The notes: generated by a model from the sequence alone, not told the origin. A stretch of 64,000 nucleotides of DNA from Chaetomidium leptoderma (GCA_033296705.1 MU856900.1:1-64000); one strand, 5' to 3'. Counted from the first letter of the stretch, positions 11,001-23,590 are shown. Numbers and translations: made by a program.

Positions 11001-13848
11001 GCGTCCCTATCATCCTTTCGCAGATTATCGAGCCCGTGTCCGAGCCGGAGCCCCTTCTACCGGAGCCGCCGACACTGAGTGTGCCTGTTATTGTTTCTCA
11101 GTATATTGAGCCCACTCCTCCGACGCCGGTCACGCTCTCTTTCTCGACTGTCCATGTCGAGCAGGTCGAGCCCGTCGCTGAACCCGAGATGGCCCCTCCA
11201 TCGCCAATTGCTCTGTCCTGCTCGGCTATTCTGTCCGAGCATGTGGAGCCCGTCGAGCTTCCTCCGCCTATCATCGAAGCGCGCTCTGTGCCTAACGTTG
11301 TCATTCCCCTGCCTGTGCCTCTCTCATCCTCGTCGGATTCCCCAGAGCACGTGGAGCCCCAGAATGAGGAACCCGAATCTCCCATCAAGCTGTCGGTTTC
11401 ATCCATCACTACTGCGGAAGTCGAGCCCCTCCAAGAACTGGAAGCACCGGCGCCTTCTCTAGCTCTCGCTCCCATTCAGACATGGGATGTCGCGCCTTGC
11501 ATCGCCCCAGCCCCCCCACTGGCTCTCACTCCCACCCAGACGTTGGATGTCGCGCCTTGCATCGCCCCAGCGCCCCGTCTGTCTCTCACTTCCATCCAGA
11601 CGTTGGATGTCGCGCCTTGCATCGCCCCAGCGCCCCGTCTGGCTCTCACTCCCATTCAGACATTGGACGTCGCGCCTCACATCGCCCCAGCACCCCCTCT
11701 GGCTCTCACCCACATCCAGACATTGGATGTCGCGCCTCGCCTCGCCCCAGCGCCCCCTCTGGCTCTCACTTCCATCCAAACATTGGATGTCGCACCTCGC
11801 GACGCCTCCTCGCCCCCTCTAACTCTGTCGGGCGTTCAATTCTGGGGTGTTGAACCCCTGGATGTGCCAGAGATTCTCCCGCCCGCCCTGTCTCTTTCAG
11901 GGATCGAGACTCAGATCATTGAGCCCATTCAACCTGAGGAACGTGAGGTTGCTCTGGCACTGAGCTTCTCAGGAATCCAGTCACTGCACACTGAACCTGC
12001 TGAGCCCCACAGCCCTTGGAGGAACGCATTCATCATCCCTCGCGACGCGGAAAGTGCCGTCAACGGCGTGGACAATGTCACACAGGGACAGGGCCTACCG
12101 GCTTCGAGCGAACCCGAAACTGTGCCTACTCAGAAGCAAGCTGCAACAACCACAGACCACGGTGCTCAGACAGCCTTGACCTCTGAGGCCATCGACCAAA
12201 TGCTCAGAGAGAAGATTCAGCCTTTGGGGATGGACAGCCGGGAGCGATCGAGCTCGCTTGGCAGCATCGCTACTCCCTCTACGGTGAGGATCCATCGGCC
12301 TCGTCAAGAAAGCTTTGATGACTCTCTGCGACCAAGAGCGTTGGCAACCGACTCCACTGCCGATGTGTTTGAGGGGCCCGGGCCTGTCCTTCGGAGACCT
12401 GGCAGTTCAGCCAGTGGCATGGTTTCTATCCACGAGGTTCCACCACTCCCAGAGAACCACAAGGAAGTTATCGAGGCAGCAAGAACCGGCTCTTCACAAG
12501 GCGGCCAAGGCACGATTGGGATCATGGGTCCTCCAATGTTCCCCGCCTCTGCCTTGAAGCCGCAGAACCAGTCTCTCAGGCCCAGGACTCCCACCGGCTC
12601 GAGGCGACCCATCTCCCCAATCTCGGTGACGTCTGGCCGCGTGACGCCAACTCCTCGCGCTGCGAGCAGGCCCGGCTTTCCCTTTGGAACCGCCGATGTG
12701 CACGACGGGCGGTCGTTGTCGAGGGCAACGATGCCCAGCCGGAAATCATCCGTCTCGTCGTTCACGTCCGAGGTCGATACGCGGTTCAACATGCAGAACC
12801 TCGGCGGCTTCGATCCACAGGGCTTTGGACCAAACACCGATCCTCGCATGATCCAGGCAATCACGCAGACCATGATTGGCGAGTATCTATGGAAGTACAC
12901 GCGTAAGGCTGGCCGTGGGGAGATGTCGGAGAACAGGCATCGCAGGTACTTCTGGGTCCATCCATACACGCGTACTCTCTACTGGAGTGATCGTGACCCT
13001 TCAGCCGCTGGACGTTCCGAGTTGAGAGCCAAGAGCGTTCAGATCGAGGCGGTGCGGGTTGTTGCCGACGACAACCCCATGCCGCCAGGTCTGCACAGGA
13101 AGAGCCTGATCATTGTGTCCCCCGGAAGGAGCATCAAGTTCACTTGCACAACCGGGCAGCGACACGAAACCTGGTTCAATGCTCTGTCATATCTGCTGCT
13201 TCGCACGACCGACGAGGGGCAGACAGACGCCGAGGAGATTGCTGGCAACATCACCAGTGATGATGTCGACGAATTCAATCCCTCGATGGGGAGGCGCCAA
13301 GCAAGTGGCTACCGGGCATCCCCTTCGCTCTCGTCATACAACTCGCCCACAACGCGCGACTCGCCGACCATGGATCTCTCGATGAGCGTCCCTACGTTGA
13401 CGCCGTCGCGCAAGGCCTCGCAGAGCCGGACGTCGTTTGGCACTTTCAGCAGGATCAGCGGGTACTTGAAAGAGAACAAGTTTGGCACCAGTCGTAGCCG
13501 GAGCGCTCAGGGGCGCCATTCTGCCCTCGGCATTTACGATGCCAGCGAAGCACATGACAGCGCGGAAGACGTCAGACAGATGATCGAGAGACAGGATCGG
13601 GAGGCCGACCGTCTCGAGAACGTCCGAGCATGCTGTGATGGTGAGTAACACCCCGCTTTGAAGAAGTCTCAAGGCTATCTATCCATGTATGCAGCGCACA
13701 TGTTAACAATTTGATAGGCAAACACGATGTCGGCACCCTCACTAATAGTGCGAAAAAGGGCCGCCATTCGGTCGCAGGCTTCCGCACGCCCACGCCTACT
13801 CCGTCGCTTACCATGACACCGGTTGGGACTATCAGGTCCCGGGCATGA
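8020..13848 (+). CDS. apsA: Num1/ApsA/Mcp5-type cortical nuclear-migration protein
   Basis: Cell-cortex anchor for dynein and nuclei; the family is needed for nuclear migration and positioning (A. nidulans ApsA, yeast Num1, fission yeast Mcp5). Exons are 8020-8481, 8543-13640 and 13718-13848, all in phase, giving 1896 aa. The N-terminal part (about residues 50-450) is predicted coiled coil, with the conserved HQQKELTEKLREVEQL and ELRQRLVDIEKDYNEV blocks. The middle is Pro/Glu/Ser-rich and holds two families of tandem repeats. A C-terminal PH domain (about 1604-1712, starting at EYLWKYTRKAGRGEMSENRH) is of the Mcp5/Num1 kind that binds plasma-membrane phosphoinositides. The small last exon adds about 43 residues. 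The ATG at 8020 is the first in-frame ATG before the conserved N-terminus. Family assignment is strong; the exact orthologue name is inferred. Confidence 0.93.
10849..11070 (+). repeat. Tandem 69/81-nt coding repeats in the Num1/ApsA gene
   Basis: Units with the core LSVPVILSQDIEPVSEPE recur in tandem. Two units of 69 nt (10849-10917 and from 10918) are nearly identical at DNA level; following units are 81 nt because of a short LPEPPA insertion. All lengths are multiples of three, so the frame is kept. Looser LS-x-EP-type units extend from about 10560 to 11990. Confidence 0.85.
11461..11820 (+). repeat. Six-copy 60-nt in-frame minisatellite
   Basis: Six consecutive units of exactly 60 nt (20 codons; core LTPIQTLDVAPCIAPAP) lie in register. 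Neighbouring copies 11521-11580 and 11581-11640 differ at only a few positions; the first and last copies are more diverged. The array lies in the proline-rich middle of the Num1/ApsA-type protein. Because the unit is a multiple of three, copy-number change would not break the frame. Confidence 0.93.
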
Positions 13849-14840
13849 ACGCATCGTCCGGGCCCGCTCTCTGGGTTTCCTTGGAATAAAAACTCGCGAT
13901 GTCCCTCCTGTCACCACTAGGCTGGCGCATCCTTACTCTCTCGTCGATCGTTACAAGAACCAGTTTTCTGTTGCATTGGGGTCTCTGTGATGCATACATC
14001 GGCCATGCATACGGGGGTTTTCACGACGTTGATGATACTTCTCTTCCTGTTCTTTCTCACCGTCTTCTTCTGTACCACCACCACAGCTCTTCAAGCAAAC
14101 CTGCTGCGGCCGCCCACTAATCCGCGCCATCACCGCTAAGGTGTTCGCGCTCCCCACAACAAGGGCGCAGCAGTCTACTCATCCCACTTCGTCCGGCCAT
14201 CCTCAAAACGTCTCTGGCGCATGTTTTCTTATCACTGGTGGACATGGCGTTGGAGCATACTCGGATTGTTGGCGCATGCGTTCAGGAAGAGTTTCGGCGG
14301 GTCGATTTCATCCAGCTGCTCGGTTGCCGTTTCTTGGTGGTTCAAGAAGGCTTTCAATCTGGACCGGAAAGGCTGAATATGTGGCAAGCATATAGGCGCA
14401 AAAAAACAAACAAAAAGACTAGCATCCGGTTCTTGGACTTGCGGCCATGGCGTTACCTCTCTGGTTTATCCGTCTGTCTGGGAAGTTGGGGGTCGAGGAA
14501 AGGGGAGAGTGTGGACGAGTTGGTGTTGTAGAACAGACAGTGAGACAGCGTTGATGATTGAATGAGAAAACTAAATTGGAAACTCTTGGGTACAAGTGAA
14601 GTTGGGATGTGCCATGGTTTATCCAGCTACCTACCTAGGTACTAGGTAATTTGACGATGCTGTTACAGTTTCAGTTTGTCAGCGTCGCAAAGTTCTAGAA
14701 CCTCTCCAAGGAGCTTGGGCCAATGATGATGACATAAACCAAGCAATCTTCGGGCCTTCAAGGTCGTCTTCAACAAAACACTTTCCCCTAGAAACCGCCA
14801 CTCAACCACGCCCCAACGAGACTGTACCATTTCCAACAGT
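13849..14840. other. Intergenic region with TACCTAGGTA palindrome
   Basis: Probable 3' UTR of the Num1/ApsA-type gene followed by the CWC24 promoter. A perfect 10-bp palindrome TACCTAGGTA sits at 14632-14641, about 200 bp before the CWC24 start; the same palindrome recurs at 40151-40160. No gene is seen; the short frames here have no recognisable features. Confidence 0.5.
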
Positions 14841-16062
14841 ATGGCCGACACAGAGACAACACCTGGCGACGCGCCAGCAGCGCACATCGCGCCCGTCGCC
14901 ATCTTCAAGAAGCGCGGCGCAAAGGGCAAGGCCAACCTCCGAAAACGACCAGCAACACCACCACCCGCCAGCGTTAGCGACGACTCAGACCTCTCCTCTT
15001 CCGAAGACGAATCCGGCCAGCGAATCAAACGCCGAAAGCGAAACACAGCCGGTATGGTCGCCGCCTCCTCCAAAGATGCCGCCGCCGCCGCCGGAAACAA
15101 GCCGCTCTCAGCAACCATCTTCGAAGCCGACCGCACGCGCGCCCTAGACACGGGCAAAAACGAAGCAACCAAGCAAAGCAACTGGTACGACGAAGACGCC
15201 TCGACCGACCTCTCCTCACGCCGCCTGCTCGGCTCGACGCGCGCCATGCCCAACAAGACTGGGACGAGGCAACAACAAGCCGACACAGCAGAGGTTTTAG
15301 ACGGGACATACAAGGGCCTGGCCAACGCAACCAGCTACATCCAGCGCAACCCCGACGCGCCACCACAGCGGGCCGTGGGCCCCATCAAGGCGCCGACCAA
15401 CATCCGCACCATCACCATCACCGACATGGCGCCGGACGTGTGCAAGGATTACCGGCAGACCGGGTATGTTTATTTCTCTTCGTCCTCCTCAATATCCCAC
15501 CCAAACCAAAGCTAATGATAACGACCCAAAAAGATTCTGTGGCTTCGGCGACTCCTGCAAATTCCTCCACGCACGCGAAGACTACGCCCACGGCTGGCAG
15601 CTCGACCGGGAATGGGAAAAGGTGACCAAAGGCAAGAAAGTGCTAGGCGGTACCATCATCGCCAGCGCCGAGCGGAAAGCAGCAGCCGCATCATCAACCA
15701 AAAATCAAGAAGAAAAAGATGAGGCAGAAGAAGAAGAAGAAGAGGAAGCGGCCATGCTAGAAAACATACCCTTCGCCTGCATCCTCTGCCGGGCGCCGTA
15801 CAAGTCCCCCGTGGTGACGCGGTGCGGGCACTATTTCTGCGAGGGGTGTGCGCTGAAGCGCTATCGCAGGGACCCCAGCTGCGCGGCGTGTGGGTCGGGG
15901 ACTGGCGGGGTGTTTAATGCCGCCAAGCGGCTGCAGAAGCTGTTGGAGAAGAAGAGGGAGCGGGCGGCGAGGTTGAGGCGGGAGGCGATTGAGGCTGGGG
16001 AGGAGGTTGGTGAGGAGGAAGAAGAAGAAGAAGATGGGGAGGAAGGGGGGCGGGAGGAGTGA
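14841..16062 (+). CDS. CWC24: Pre-mRNA-splicing factor Cwc24 (CCCH + RING)
   Basis: Spliceosome component of the Cwc24/RNF113 family, which binds the activated spliceosome near the 5' splice site. Exons are 14841-15463 and 15534-16062 (70-nt intron, phase 2), giving 383 aa. The N-terminus is basic and Ser/Pro-rich. A CCCH zinc finger spans the splice junction at about residues 201-223 (VCKDYRQTG | FCGFGDSCKFLHARED). A C3HC4 RING lies at about 289-325 (CILCRAPYKSP...CGHYFCEGC...CAACGS). Domain order and spacing match the family. The C-terminal tail is a long Glu run encoded by GAA/GAG repeats, probably disordered. The start codon is the first ATG before the conserved region. Confidence 0.94.
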
Positions 16063-16342
16063 TGAATGAACAAGGAATAATAAATCAAAAATCAAAATGG
16101 TATGTCTTGTTGTTAGTGGCCCAATCTGTGGTTGTGGTGTTCTGTTCTAAGCAGCATTGCTCGCTCTTCTTGCTTGCTTGCTTGCTCTGACACATATTCC
16201 GTAATGTTACGCCCCCCCTTACTCCGTTTGCCCTTGTCGCCGTCCCAACTGTAAATCTATTCATGAACGAACCGCATCCAAATCAGATACCTAACTCCCC
16301 CCGTCAACCCGATAAAACCCTATTGCAGATATGCCCAAGACA

Positions 16343-17494
16343 TCAGACGCCCATTGTGAAATCATGCTCGATGCCAGGAGTCACGCTCGCAATGAACTAG
16401 AGCAAGCAAGGGGTGGTTAGTCGCGGTTGTCAGGGTTAGGGGTGGTGGAAGTTGGGGCGGGGGGCGCATACCTTCAAGAACACCACCAGATACTGATCCA
16501 CCCGGATGGCCACCTCCTGGTCTGCGACGTCGTGCTGCACCTCCTCCCACTCATCGTTGTTGTCGCTGGATGTCTCTGTACCACCACTGACGTTTAGGCT
16601 ACCAATCTGCGTCTCCAGCCCCTCCAGGCCCTGGCTGCTGCCTGCTGCCCGGCCGGCCTTTTGTCTCTCTCTCCGCAGTTTGAGGGCCGCGTCGGCACGG
16701 TCGAGGAGTGTCTTCATGACCGAGGCGTGCTTGCACGGGTGTATGCTGGCCATCTTGGTGGTGGAGGAGAACGGGAAGTCTTCCAGCGTCACTGTCTTCT
16801 CCTTGTAGTCGCCGACGATGTCCTCCATCATCAGGCGAGGCTCGAGTGGTTGGCCGTTGGGTTGGTAGCCCGACATGTACATCCGGGGGGTCTTGTACCA
16901 CGGCGAGTAGGCGATGTACAACGTGTAGGTTCGCCTTCCGCTAATGAGGGGGGTTAGTATGGAGTCCGATTGCGGCAATCAGGGTGCTCACCTGTTCTTG
17001 CCATCCTCAGCATCCCGGATGATGGCCTCGTCGTCCTCCTCGTCCTCCATGTCCGGGATGTCGTCATCGTCATCGATAACCTCCCGGTCGCCAATGTTCC
17101 CAGAATCGTCCATGGTCCGCACCTCCCTAGCCTTGAGTGGTTGTGAACTTGTCAGTCCGCCCGTGCGCAGCCAGCCGTCGTCCTCGCTATTCTTGCCTCC
17201 CTCCACCACGGCTTCTTCGTGGCCTGCATCGCCCGCAAAGTCGTCGTTGAGTCTGCGGTGGCAGGGGACGTGGCGCGTTACTAAATACTGCTTGCCTGGC
17301 GGAAGATGGCTGATGCGCTTGCTTGGGATGTCGGCATCGGACCACGTCCAGGATGGGAACTTGAAGACTAGGTAGTCGCCTGCCGCCACAAACTCGTCGG
17401 GTGTGATCTCGCCCGTGTTTCGGAATGTTGAGGTATGGCTTGCGGGCGTGTACCTGTCGCGCAGGCTATTCACGGTGGAGTAGATGATGTTCAT
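16343..17494 (-). CDS. ATG3: Autophagy E2-like enzyme Atg3
   Basis: E2-like enzyme that transfers Atg8 from Atg7 to phosphatidylethanolamine during autophagosome formation. Minus-strand exons are 17494-16992, 16940-16472 and 16396-16343, giving 341 aa (yeast 310). The N-terminus has the membrane-binding start (MNIIYSTVNSLRDRYTPASH). The flexible acidic region (EVIDDDDDIPDMEDEEDDE) is where the family binds Atg7 and Atg8. The catalytic Cys is C237 in the HPC motif (SIHPCKHASVMKTLLDRA). The last exon is 54 nt and encodes the invariant tail ending in TPGIEHDFTMGV, which confirms the final splice. The gene is divergent from SLA2 across about 860 bp. Confidence 0.96.
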
Positions 17495-18351
17495 GGTTGG
17501 TGGTGATCGGATACCGGGGGACTGTTCGCAATGTTCGGTGTGAAGGGCGGGGTGGGGTCAACTTGATAAGAGCCTTGAGTATGGAAGAGGCTGGAATGTT
17601 GTCTGGAGACAAAAGATCGAGAGGAGATGGCAAGATGATGAAGGGGGAGAACAGCTGCCGAAATCGGGGGAATCAAATGACGACTCCAGCTTCCTCGTGA
17701 CAGCTTTGGATGAGTGCAGCGGTAGCCTTGCAGTGACGAGCGCCCGCCCCGTGCCAGACAAAGCGGGCTTGGCAGTTGGTATCAAGATTGGCGGGGTCGA
17801 GCTTGTGCCCCGCTTTAATATTGCAGGCAGCTGATTGCCCCACGACGGCCCGTCGCCGGTCCACTGCCGCCGCCCTGATTGGCGGAGTGCTAGGTAACGA
17901 TGGCCAAGACAAATCACCGCGCAACTTCCAAGACAGGCTGACGACGATAGGAGGCGAGCTTCGCACCCCACGCTGTAATTTACCTCTTATAGGGAGTATC
18001 TCGCGTGTCTTCCTTTCCTCGACTGCCTCATCAACCCGACGACCTGCTCTACCTTACCGAGGTATTTCTTACACGCCAGTGTTAGCTGCGCATTGTCGTT
18101 GATGCGCCTAACAATACCGTCGCAGAGAGCCCCTGACTCGGCCATTTCGATGATTTGACTTGTCCGGTGCCTGCAGCCTGCCGTGTCGTCCTCCCTCCCG
18201 AACCGATCCGATTCGCAAGTTCACCAACCAACGCGGCCACGCTCGATAGGTGCCCAACATGGCCACAATACGCAGCCTCGACCATACCAAGTTCGTCCGC
18301 GCCCGCGCCCGCCTCCCCAAGCATCCATCCAGCATCGCAGACTGACCAGGC
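17495..18351. promoter_or_regulatory. Divergent ATG3/SLA2 promoter region
   Basis: The 857 bp between the two start codons must hold both promoters. The SLA2-proximal 350 bp is C-rich on the plus strand, as expected of a leader. I see no conserved element I can name. Confidence 0.5.
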
Positions 18352-21300
18352 ATGTCGCGCAGGTCCGAGGCCGAGCTGGCCATCAACATCAAAAAGGCAA
18401 CCAGCCCCGAGGAATCAGCCCCGAAGCGCAAGCATGTCCGGAGCTGTATCGTCTACACATGGGACCACAAGTCCTCCCAGTCCTTCTGGGCTGGGCTCAA
18501 GGTCCAGCCCATCCTGGCCGACGAGGTCCAGACGTTCAAGGCCCTAATGACGGTCCACAAGGTCCTCCAGGAGGGACATCCGATCACTTTGAAGGAGGCA
18601 ATGGCGAACAGGGCGTGGATTGACAGCTTGAACCGCGGGATGGCCGGTGAGGGCATGCGCGGCTACGGCCCCTTGATCAAGGAATATGTCTACTACCTGC
18701 TCGCCAAGCTCTCGTTCCACAAGCAGCACCCGGAGTTCAACGGCACCTTCGAGTACGAGGAGTATATCAGCCTCAAGGCCATTAATGATCCCAACGAGGG
18801 CTACGAGACCATCACCGACCTCATGACCCTGCAGGACAAGATCGACCAGTTCCAGAAGCTGATCTTTTCCCACTTCCGCAATGTGGGAAACAATGAATGC
18901 AGAATCTCGGCGCTGGTGGCCCTTGTCACGGAGAGCTACGGCATCTACAAATTCATCACCAGCATGCTCCGCGCCATGCATTCAAGTCAGTTCCCCCTTT
19001 TTCAGAGCCTACTGTATGTTACTCATCTGACGATGGTGACCAGCCACTGGTGATAACGATGCGTTGGAGCCGCTCCGTCAGAGATACGACGCCCAGCACT
19101 ATCGCCTCGTCAAGTTCTACTACGAATGCTCCAACCTCCGCTACCTCACCAGTCTCATTACCATCCCGAAGCTGCCGCAGGATGCGCCCAACCTGCTTGC
19201 TGAAGACGACAACGCGCCAGCGCTTCCCGCACGCCCCAAGCAGGAGATCGAGAGGCAGCCAACTCCCCCGCCAGCGCCAAAGTCCGAGGAGCCGGATGAG
19301 ATAAACGAGTTCTGGAAGAGCGAAATCGACAGGCAAAATCGGGAATACGAGGAGCAGCAGCGGGTATTCGAGGCCCAGCAGCAGGCAGCCCTTCTCGCGC
19401 AACAACAAGCCCAGCTCCAGGCGCAGCATGATTTTGACGAGCAGCAACGGCGGCTGATGGAGCAGCAGCAGCGGGAACAGGACGCCTTGACGAATCAACA
19501 AGCGCAATGGCAGACGCAAGGCCGGCTCGCTGAGCTCGAGCAAGAAAACCTCAATGCGCGGGCGCAGTATGAACGCGACCAACTGATGCTCCAGCAGTAC
19601 GACCAGCGGGTAAAGGCCCTTGAAGGCGAGCTGCACCAGATACAAAGCAACTACGGGCAGCAAATAGGGAGCAAGGATGACCAGATTCGAGCCCTGCAGG
19701 AGCAGGTCAACACGTGGAGGACCAAGTATGAATCACTGGCCAAGCTGTACTCTCAGCTCCGTCATGAGCACCTGGACCTGCTCCAGAAGTTCAAGTCGGT
19801 CCAGCTCAAGGCTGCTTCTGCCCAGGAGGCGATCGACCGGCGAGAGAAGCTGGAGCGCGAGATCAAGACCAAGAACCTCGAGCTTGCCGACATGATCCGG
19901 GAGCGGGATCGGGCGCTGCACGACAAGGATAGACTGCAGGGCTCCAACAAGGACGACGTCGAGAAGCTGAAGCGAGAACTCCGGATGGCCCTGGATCGCG
20001 CAGACAACCTGGAGCGGAGCAAGGGCAACGAGCTCTCCACCATGCTTTCCAAGTACAACCGCGAGATGTCAGACCTCGAGGAGGCGCTGCGCAACAAATC
20101 GCGGGCGCTGGAAGACTCCCAGTCCAAGTTGAGGGATGGCAGCTCGGATCTCGAGGCGCTTCTCCGCGAGAAGGAGGAAGAACTCGAGGTCTACAAGGCT
20201 GGCATGGACCAGACCCTGATTGAGCTCAATGAGTTGAAGAACAACCAGGGCACGTCAGACCAGGTGCTCGATGGACAGCTTGACGCCTTGATCATGGGGC
20301 AGCTGGACAAGATCAACGACATCATTGACTCGGTGCTCCAGGCCGGCGTGCAGCGTGTCGACGATGCCGTGTATGAGCTCGACTCGACTATGCAAGCCGG
20401 TAACCAGAACGCGTCACCCTCATACGTTCTGTCGCAGATCGAGAAGGCGTCTGCCAGCGCCACCGAGTTTGCGACGTCGTTCAACAACTTCATTGCCGAC
20501 GGACCCAATAGCACCCACGCGGAGCTGATCAAGAATGCGAACGTCTTTGCCGGTGCCATTGCCGATGTCTGCGGTAACGCCAAGGGTCTCACGCGTCTCG
20601 CTACTGACGAGAAGAAGAGCGACTCCCTGATCAACGGTGCCCGCCAATCCGCTCACTCCACAGTCAAGTTCTTCCGCAGCTTGCTGAGCTTCCGGTTAGA
20701 GGGCATGGATCCGTTGAAAAAGACGGATGTTGTGATCAACAGCAACAATGAGCTCCAGATGAATCTTCAAAGGCTCAACAAGGCGGTCGAGACCTTTGCC
20801 CCGGGCTTCGGCAAGCTTGCCAACAAGGGCGACCTGGGCGAGGTCGTTGACCAAGAACTGAGCAAGGCGGCCGATGCCATCCAGGCCGCGGTCGATCGGC
20901 TAAACAAGCTCAAGAACAAGCCTCGCGACGGCTACTCGACGTACGAGCTCCGCGTGCACGACTCGATTCTGGACGCCGCCATGGCGATTACCACGGCGAT
21001 TGCGCAGCTCATCAAGGCGGCCACGGCCACGCAGCAAGAGATTGTGCAAGCCGGGCGCGGCTCGTCTTCGCGCACGGCCTTTTACAAGAAGAACAACCGA
21101 TGGACCGAGGGTCTCATCTCGGCGGCCAAGGCGGTGGCGACGTCGACCAACACGCTGATCGAGACGGCCGACGGGGTCCTGTCGAACCGCAACAGCCCTG
21201 AGCAGCTCATCGTGGCGTCCAACGACGTGGCGGCGTCGACGGCGCAGCTCGTGGCCGCCAGCCGCGTCAAGGCCGGCTTCATGAGCAAGAGCCAGGAGAA

Positions 21301-21671
21301 CCTGGAGCAGGCCAGCAAGGCCGTCGGCGCGGCGTGCCGCTCGCTCGTCCGCCAGGTCCAGAGCATGATCAAGGACCGCAATGCCGAGGACGACCAGGTC
21401 GACTACTCCAAGTTGGGCTCGCACGAGTTCAAGGTGCGCGAGATGGAGCAGCAGGTGTGTATTCGATTTTTGATTTTCTTTTCCCCTTCGGCTCCCAACC
21501 GGGTGTCTGTCTTGCCCGCTCACAACTAGTGTCTCTCTCTACTGAGCATCCGCTAACCGTTTTTTCTTTTTTTTCGCACCACAGGTCGAGATTCTCCAGC
21601 TCGAGAACTCTCTCTCTGCTGCCCGTCACCGGCTTGGCGAGATGCGCAAGATCTCGTACCAGGAGGAGTAG
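18352..21671 (+). CDS. SLA2: Endocytic adaptor Sla2/End4
   Basis: Clathrin- and actin-binding adaptor linking membrane to the cortical actin patch in endocytosis; it is the standard flank of MAT loci in many ascomycetes. Exons are 18352-18985, 19044-21454 and 21585-21671, in phase, giving 1043 aa. An N-terminal ANTH domain (about 25-280) contains RKHVRSCIVYTWDHKSSQSFWAGLKVQPI. A Gln-rich, then coiled-coil centre follows (about 330-640). The C-terminal talin-like I/LWEQ actin-binding domain covers roughly 780-1010. The last exon encodes the conserved ending RLGEMRKISYQEE. Intron 1 joins MHST to TGDNDALEPLRQRY, a well conserved junction. Start chosen as the first ATG before the ANTH domain; a longer N-terminus through an upstream intron cannot be excluded. 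Confidence 0.95.
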
Positions 21672-23590
21672 CGAGACGGACGAATGTAGAAAAGCGCGGC
21701 GGTATGGATTGGAGGTTGTCGCAGAGACTGGACTGGATGGCACGGCAGTGGTTGGTTGGTTCCTTATTCGACACTACCTATTTTTTCGCTGTGTTTGACC
21801 CAACTCACGGAGAACCTTTTTCTTCTTCTTGGGCACTTCACATCGCATCGTGTTTCCCCAGTGTTGACAACAAAACCCCTAGGCAGGTAGGGAGGGAGGT
21901 CGGTGTCAGCCTGTCGCGACCGGAATGCATTCCTGCTGCTGCTGCTGCAAGACGAGACAAACATTGGACCCATATATCAGGAGGGCGTTGACTCCAATCC
22001 TTCGGCGGGACGAGTCAGAACAACAACAATCCCTCTCTTTCTCCCTGCACGGAAGGTTTTGACTCGCTGCCTGCGGTGGTTGCTCGGTCACACTGCATCG
22101 CGGACGGAACCGTTGCAAACCGCCCGGTGCCGGCGGGTAGGTTGGGTGGGGGGGGGAACCTCGGCCCGAGCCTGATGAACCCCACCACCACTCATCTCGG
22201 GCACCCTACCCCGCGAAACATGTCCAGCGTGATGGGGGGGGGAGAACATGCACGACTCGCGTTGAGTGATTGCATCGTACTGCGCGTGGTTTCCGTACCC
22301 GCCCTCCCGACGTTCGGAAAAACGGCGGCGTGTCCCCCAGAATGAGCCTTGTGCGTGCGAGGGACCGAGTAACTAAGTCAGCCCGAGTTTCTTCTCCTTG
22401 GTGTATGTACAGTACGTGCACTGGGCAACCTGTGTGTGGTGTGTGGCTCCCTTTCACTTTCACCCCGCATTGCATTGGGTGTTGTTGTTTGTTTGCTTGG
22501 CCAAGTCTGAAAGCGCCAAGTCTGTCAGCTGAGGGGGAAAAAAAGCAAACCTGCTGAAGTGTCGCTGTCTGAACCCTAACCCCGATCGCCACACACAACA
22601 CACACACAATCTGTATCCAAATTCTCGTGATCTCCCAGTTTTGTGGTGTTTAAGTGGTAGTCGTGCCTTGAACTAGCGAACGCATGCAACGGCAGTCACT
22701 GGACGGACGGACGCAGGTGGGTGCCCACCTAATCAATCCGCCGCCGGCAGAGGACAGCGCAACACTGGCACAGAAACGCCAAGCCAAGCCAGCAGCTGCA
22801 TGGGGACTGACTGGGGTCCGGGATCCATCGGGCGGGAGACGTCTGCTGCGGCTGATCTGAGATTGGTCGGTTTGGCTGCAGGTCGGCTGCAGAGAGCATC
22901 GTTCACGTTAGCGTGTGGAACCCTTGCTGCTTAAATCGACGACAGGTCGCATTCCACACACCCTAGCCCACTTATACGCTCTCCCTTGCAGAATAGGACG
23001 TGTCAATTCGGTTGGTCAATTTACTGTGTACGAGAGGGAAAGGAAAATTGGGGGAGGGGGATCTAGTCTAATGTACATGCAGAGGAGAAAAAGAGAAATT
23101 GACGTGGTGATGGTGGTAGGTGGTGGTTCGTTCTGGGTCTCGCCTCCTCCCGTCCGTCCCTCCGTCCATCCATCTCTTTGTCCTTTTTGTCCCCTCTTCT
23201 CCGCGGGCGGGTGGTGGTGTGCTGTGCTGTGCTGAAAAACTTGATCGATGGGAAACGGTGGCGACAAGGGGCCTTTTGCGGAACGGTCTGCATGCGTTTT
23301 TCTTTGCTCAGCAGAAAGTAGCTGGAGCAGAGACATTAGGGCGTGCCGCCGCCGCAAGCCACCCGGAGAGGAAATGCAGGGTGTGCTCGCACGGTGTCGC
23401 AAGGATTGATGAATGCCACCACGGTGGTTGTCATTCCCGCGGATTGCCACGCGCACCGCTCCTCGGTTGACCCCGCCATCTTTCGCCTGCCTGCTTGATT
23501 TTCGCAGATGTTCGTGCCGACCGTGGTCGTTGTCGGGTGGCTTGCCTGTCGCTGTCTCATGTTGGAGCGAGGCGCGGCGAATGGAATGTT
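21672..23590. other. Spacer between SLA2 and MAT1-1-1
   Basis: About 1.9 kb without a recognisable gene. The reading frames on both strands (up to about 190 codons) look like chance frames in low-complexity sequence. It holds the 3' ends of SLA2 and MAT1-1-1, G- and C-runs (for example near 22145 and 22235), and one CCCTAA-like motif at about 22573. One boundary of the idiomorph probably lies here, but it cannot be placed without a MAT1-2 strain. Confidence 0.5.

Noticed and set aside
11459..11853. Repetitive open frames in other frames and on the minus strand over the minisatellite
   Set aside because: A 60-nt unit without stops in one frame repeats that property in all copies; only the frame continuous with the PH-domain protein is supported.
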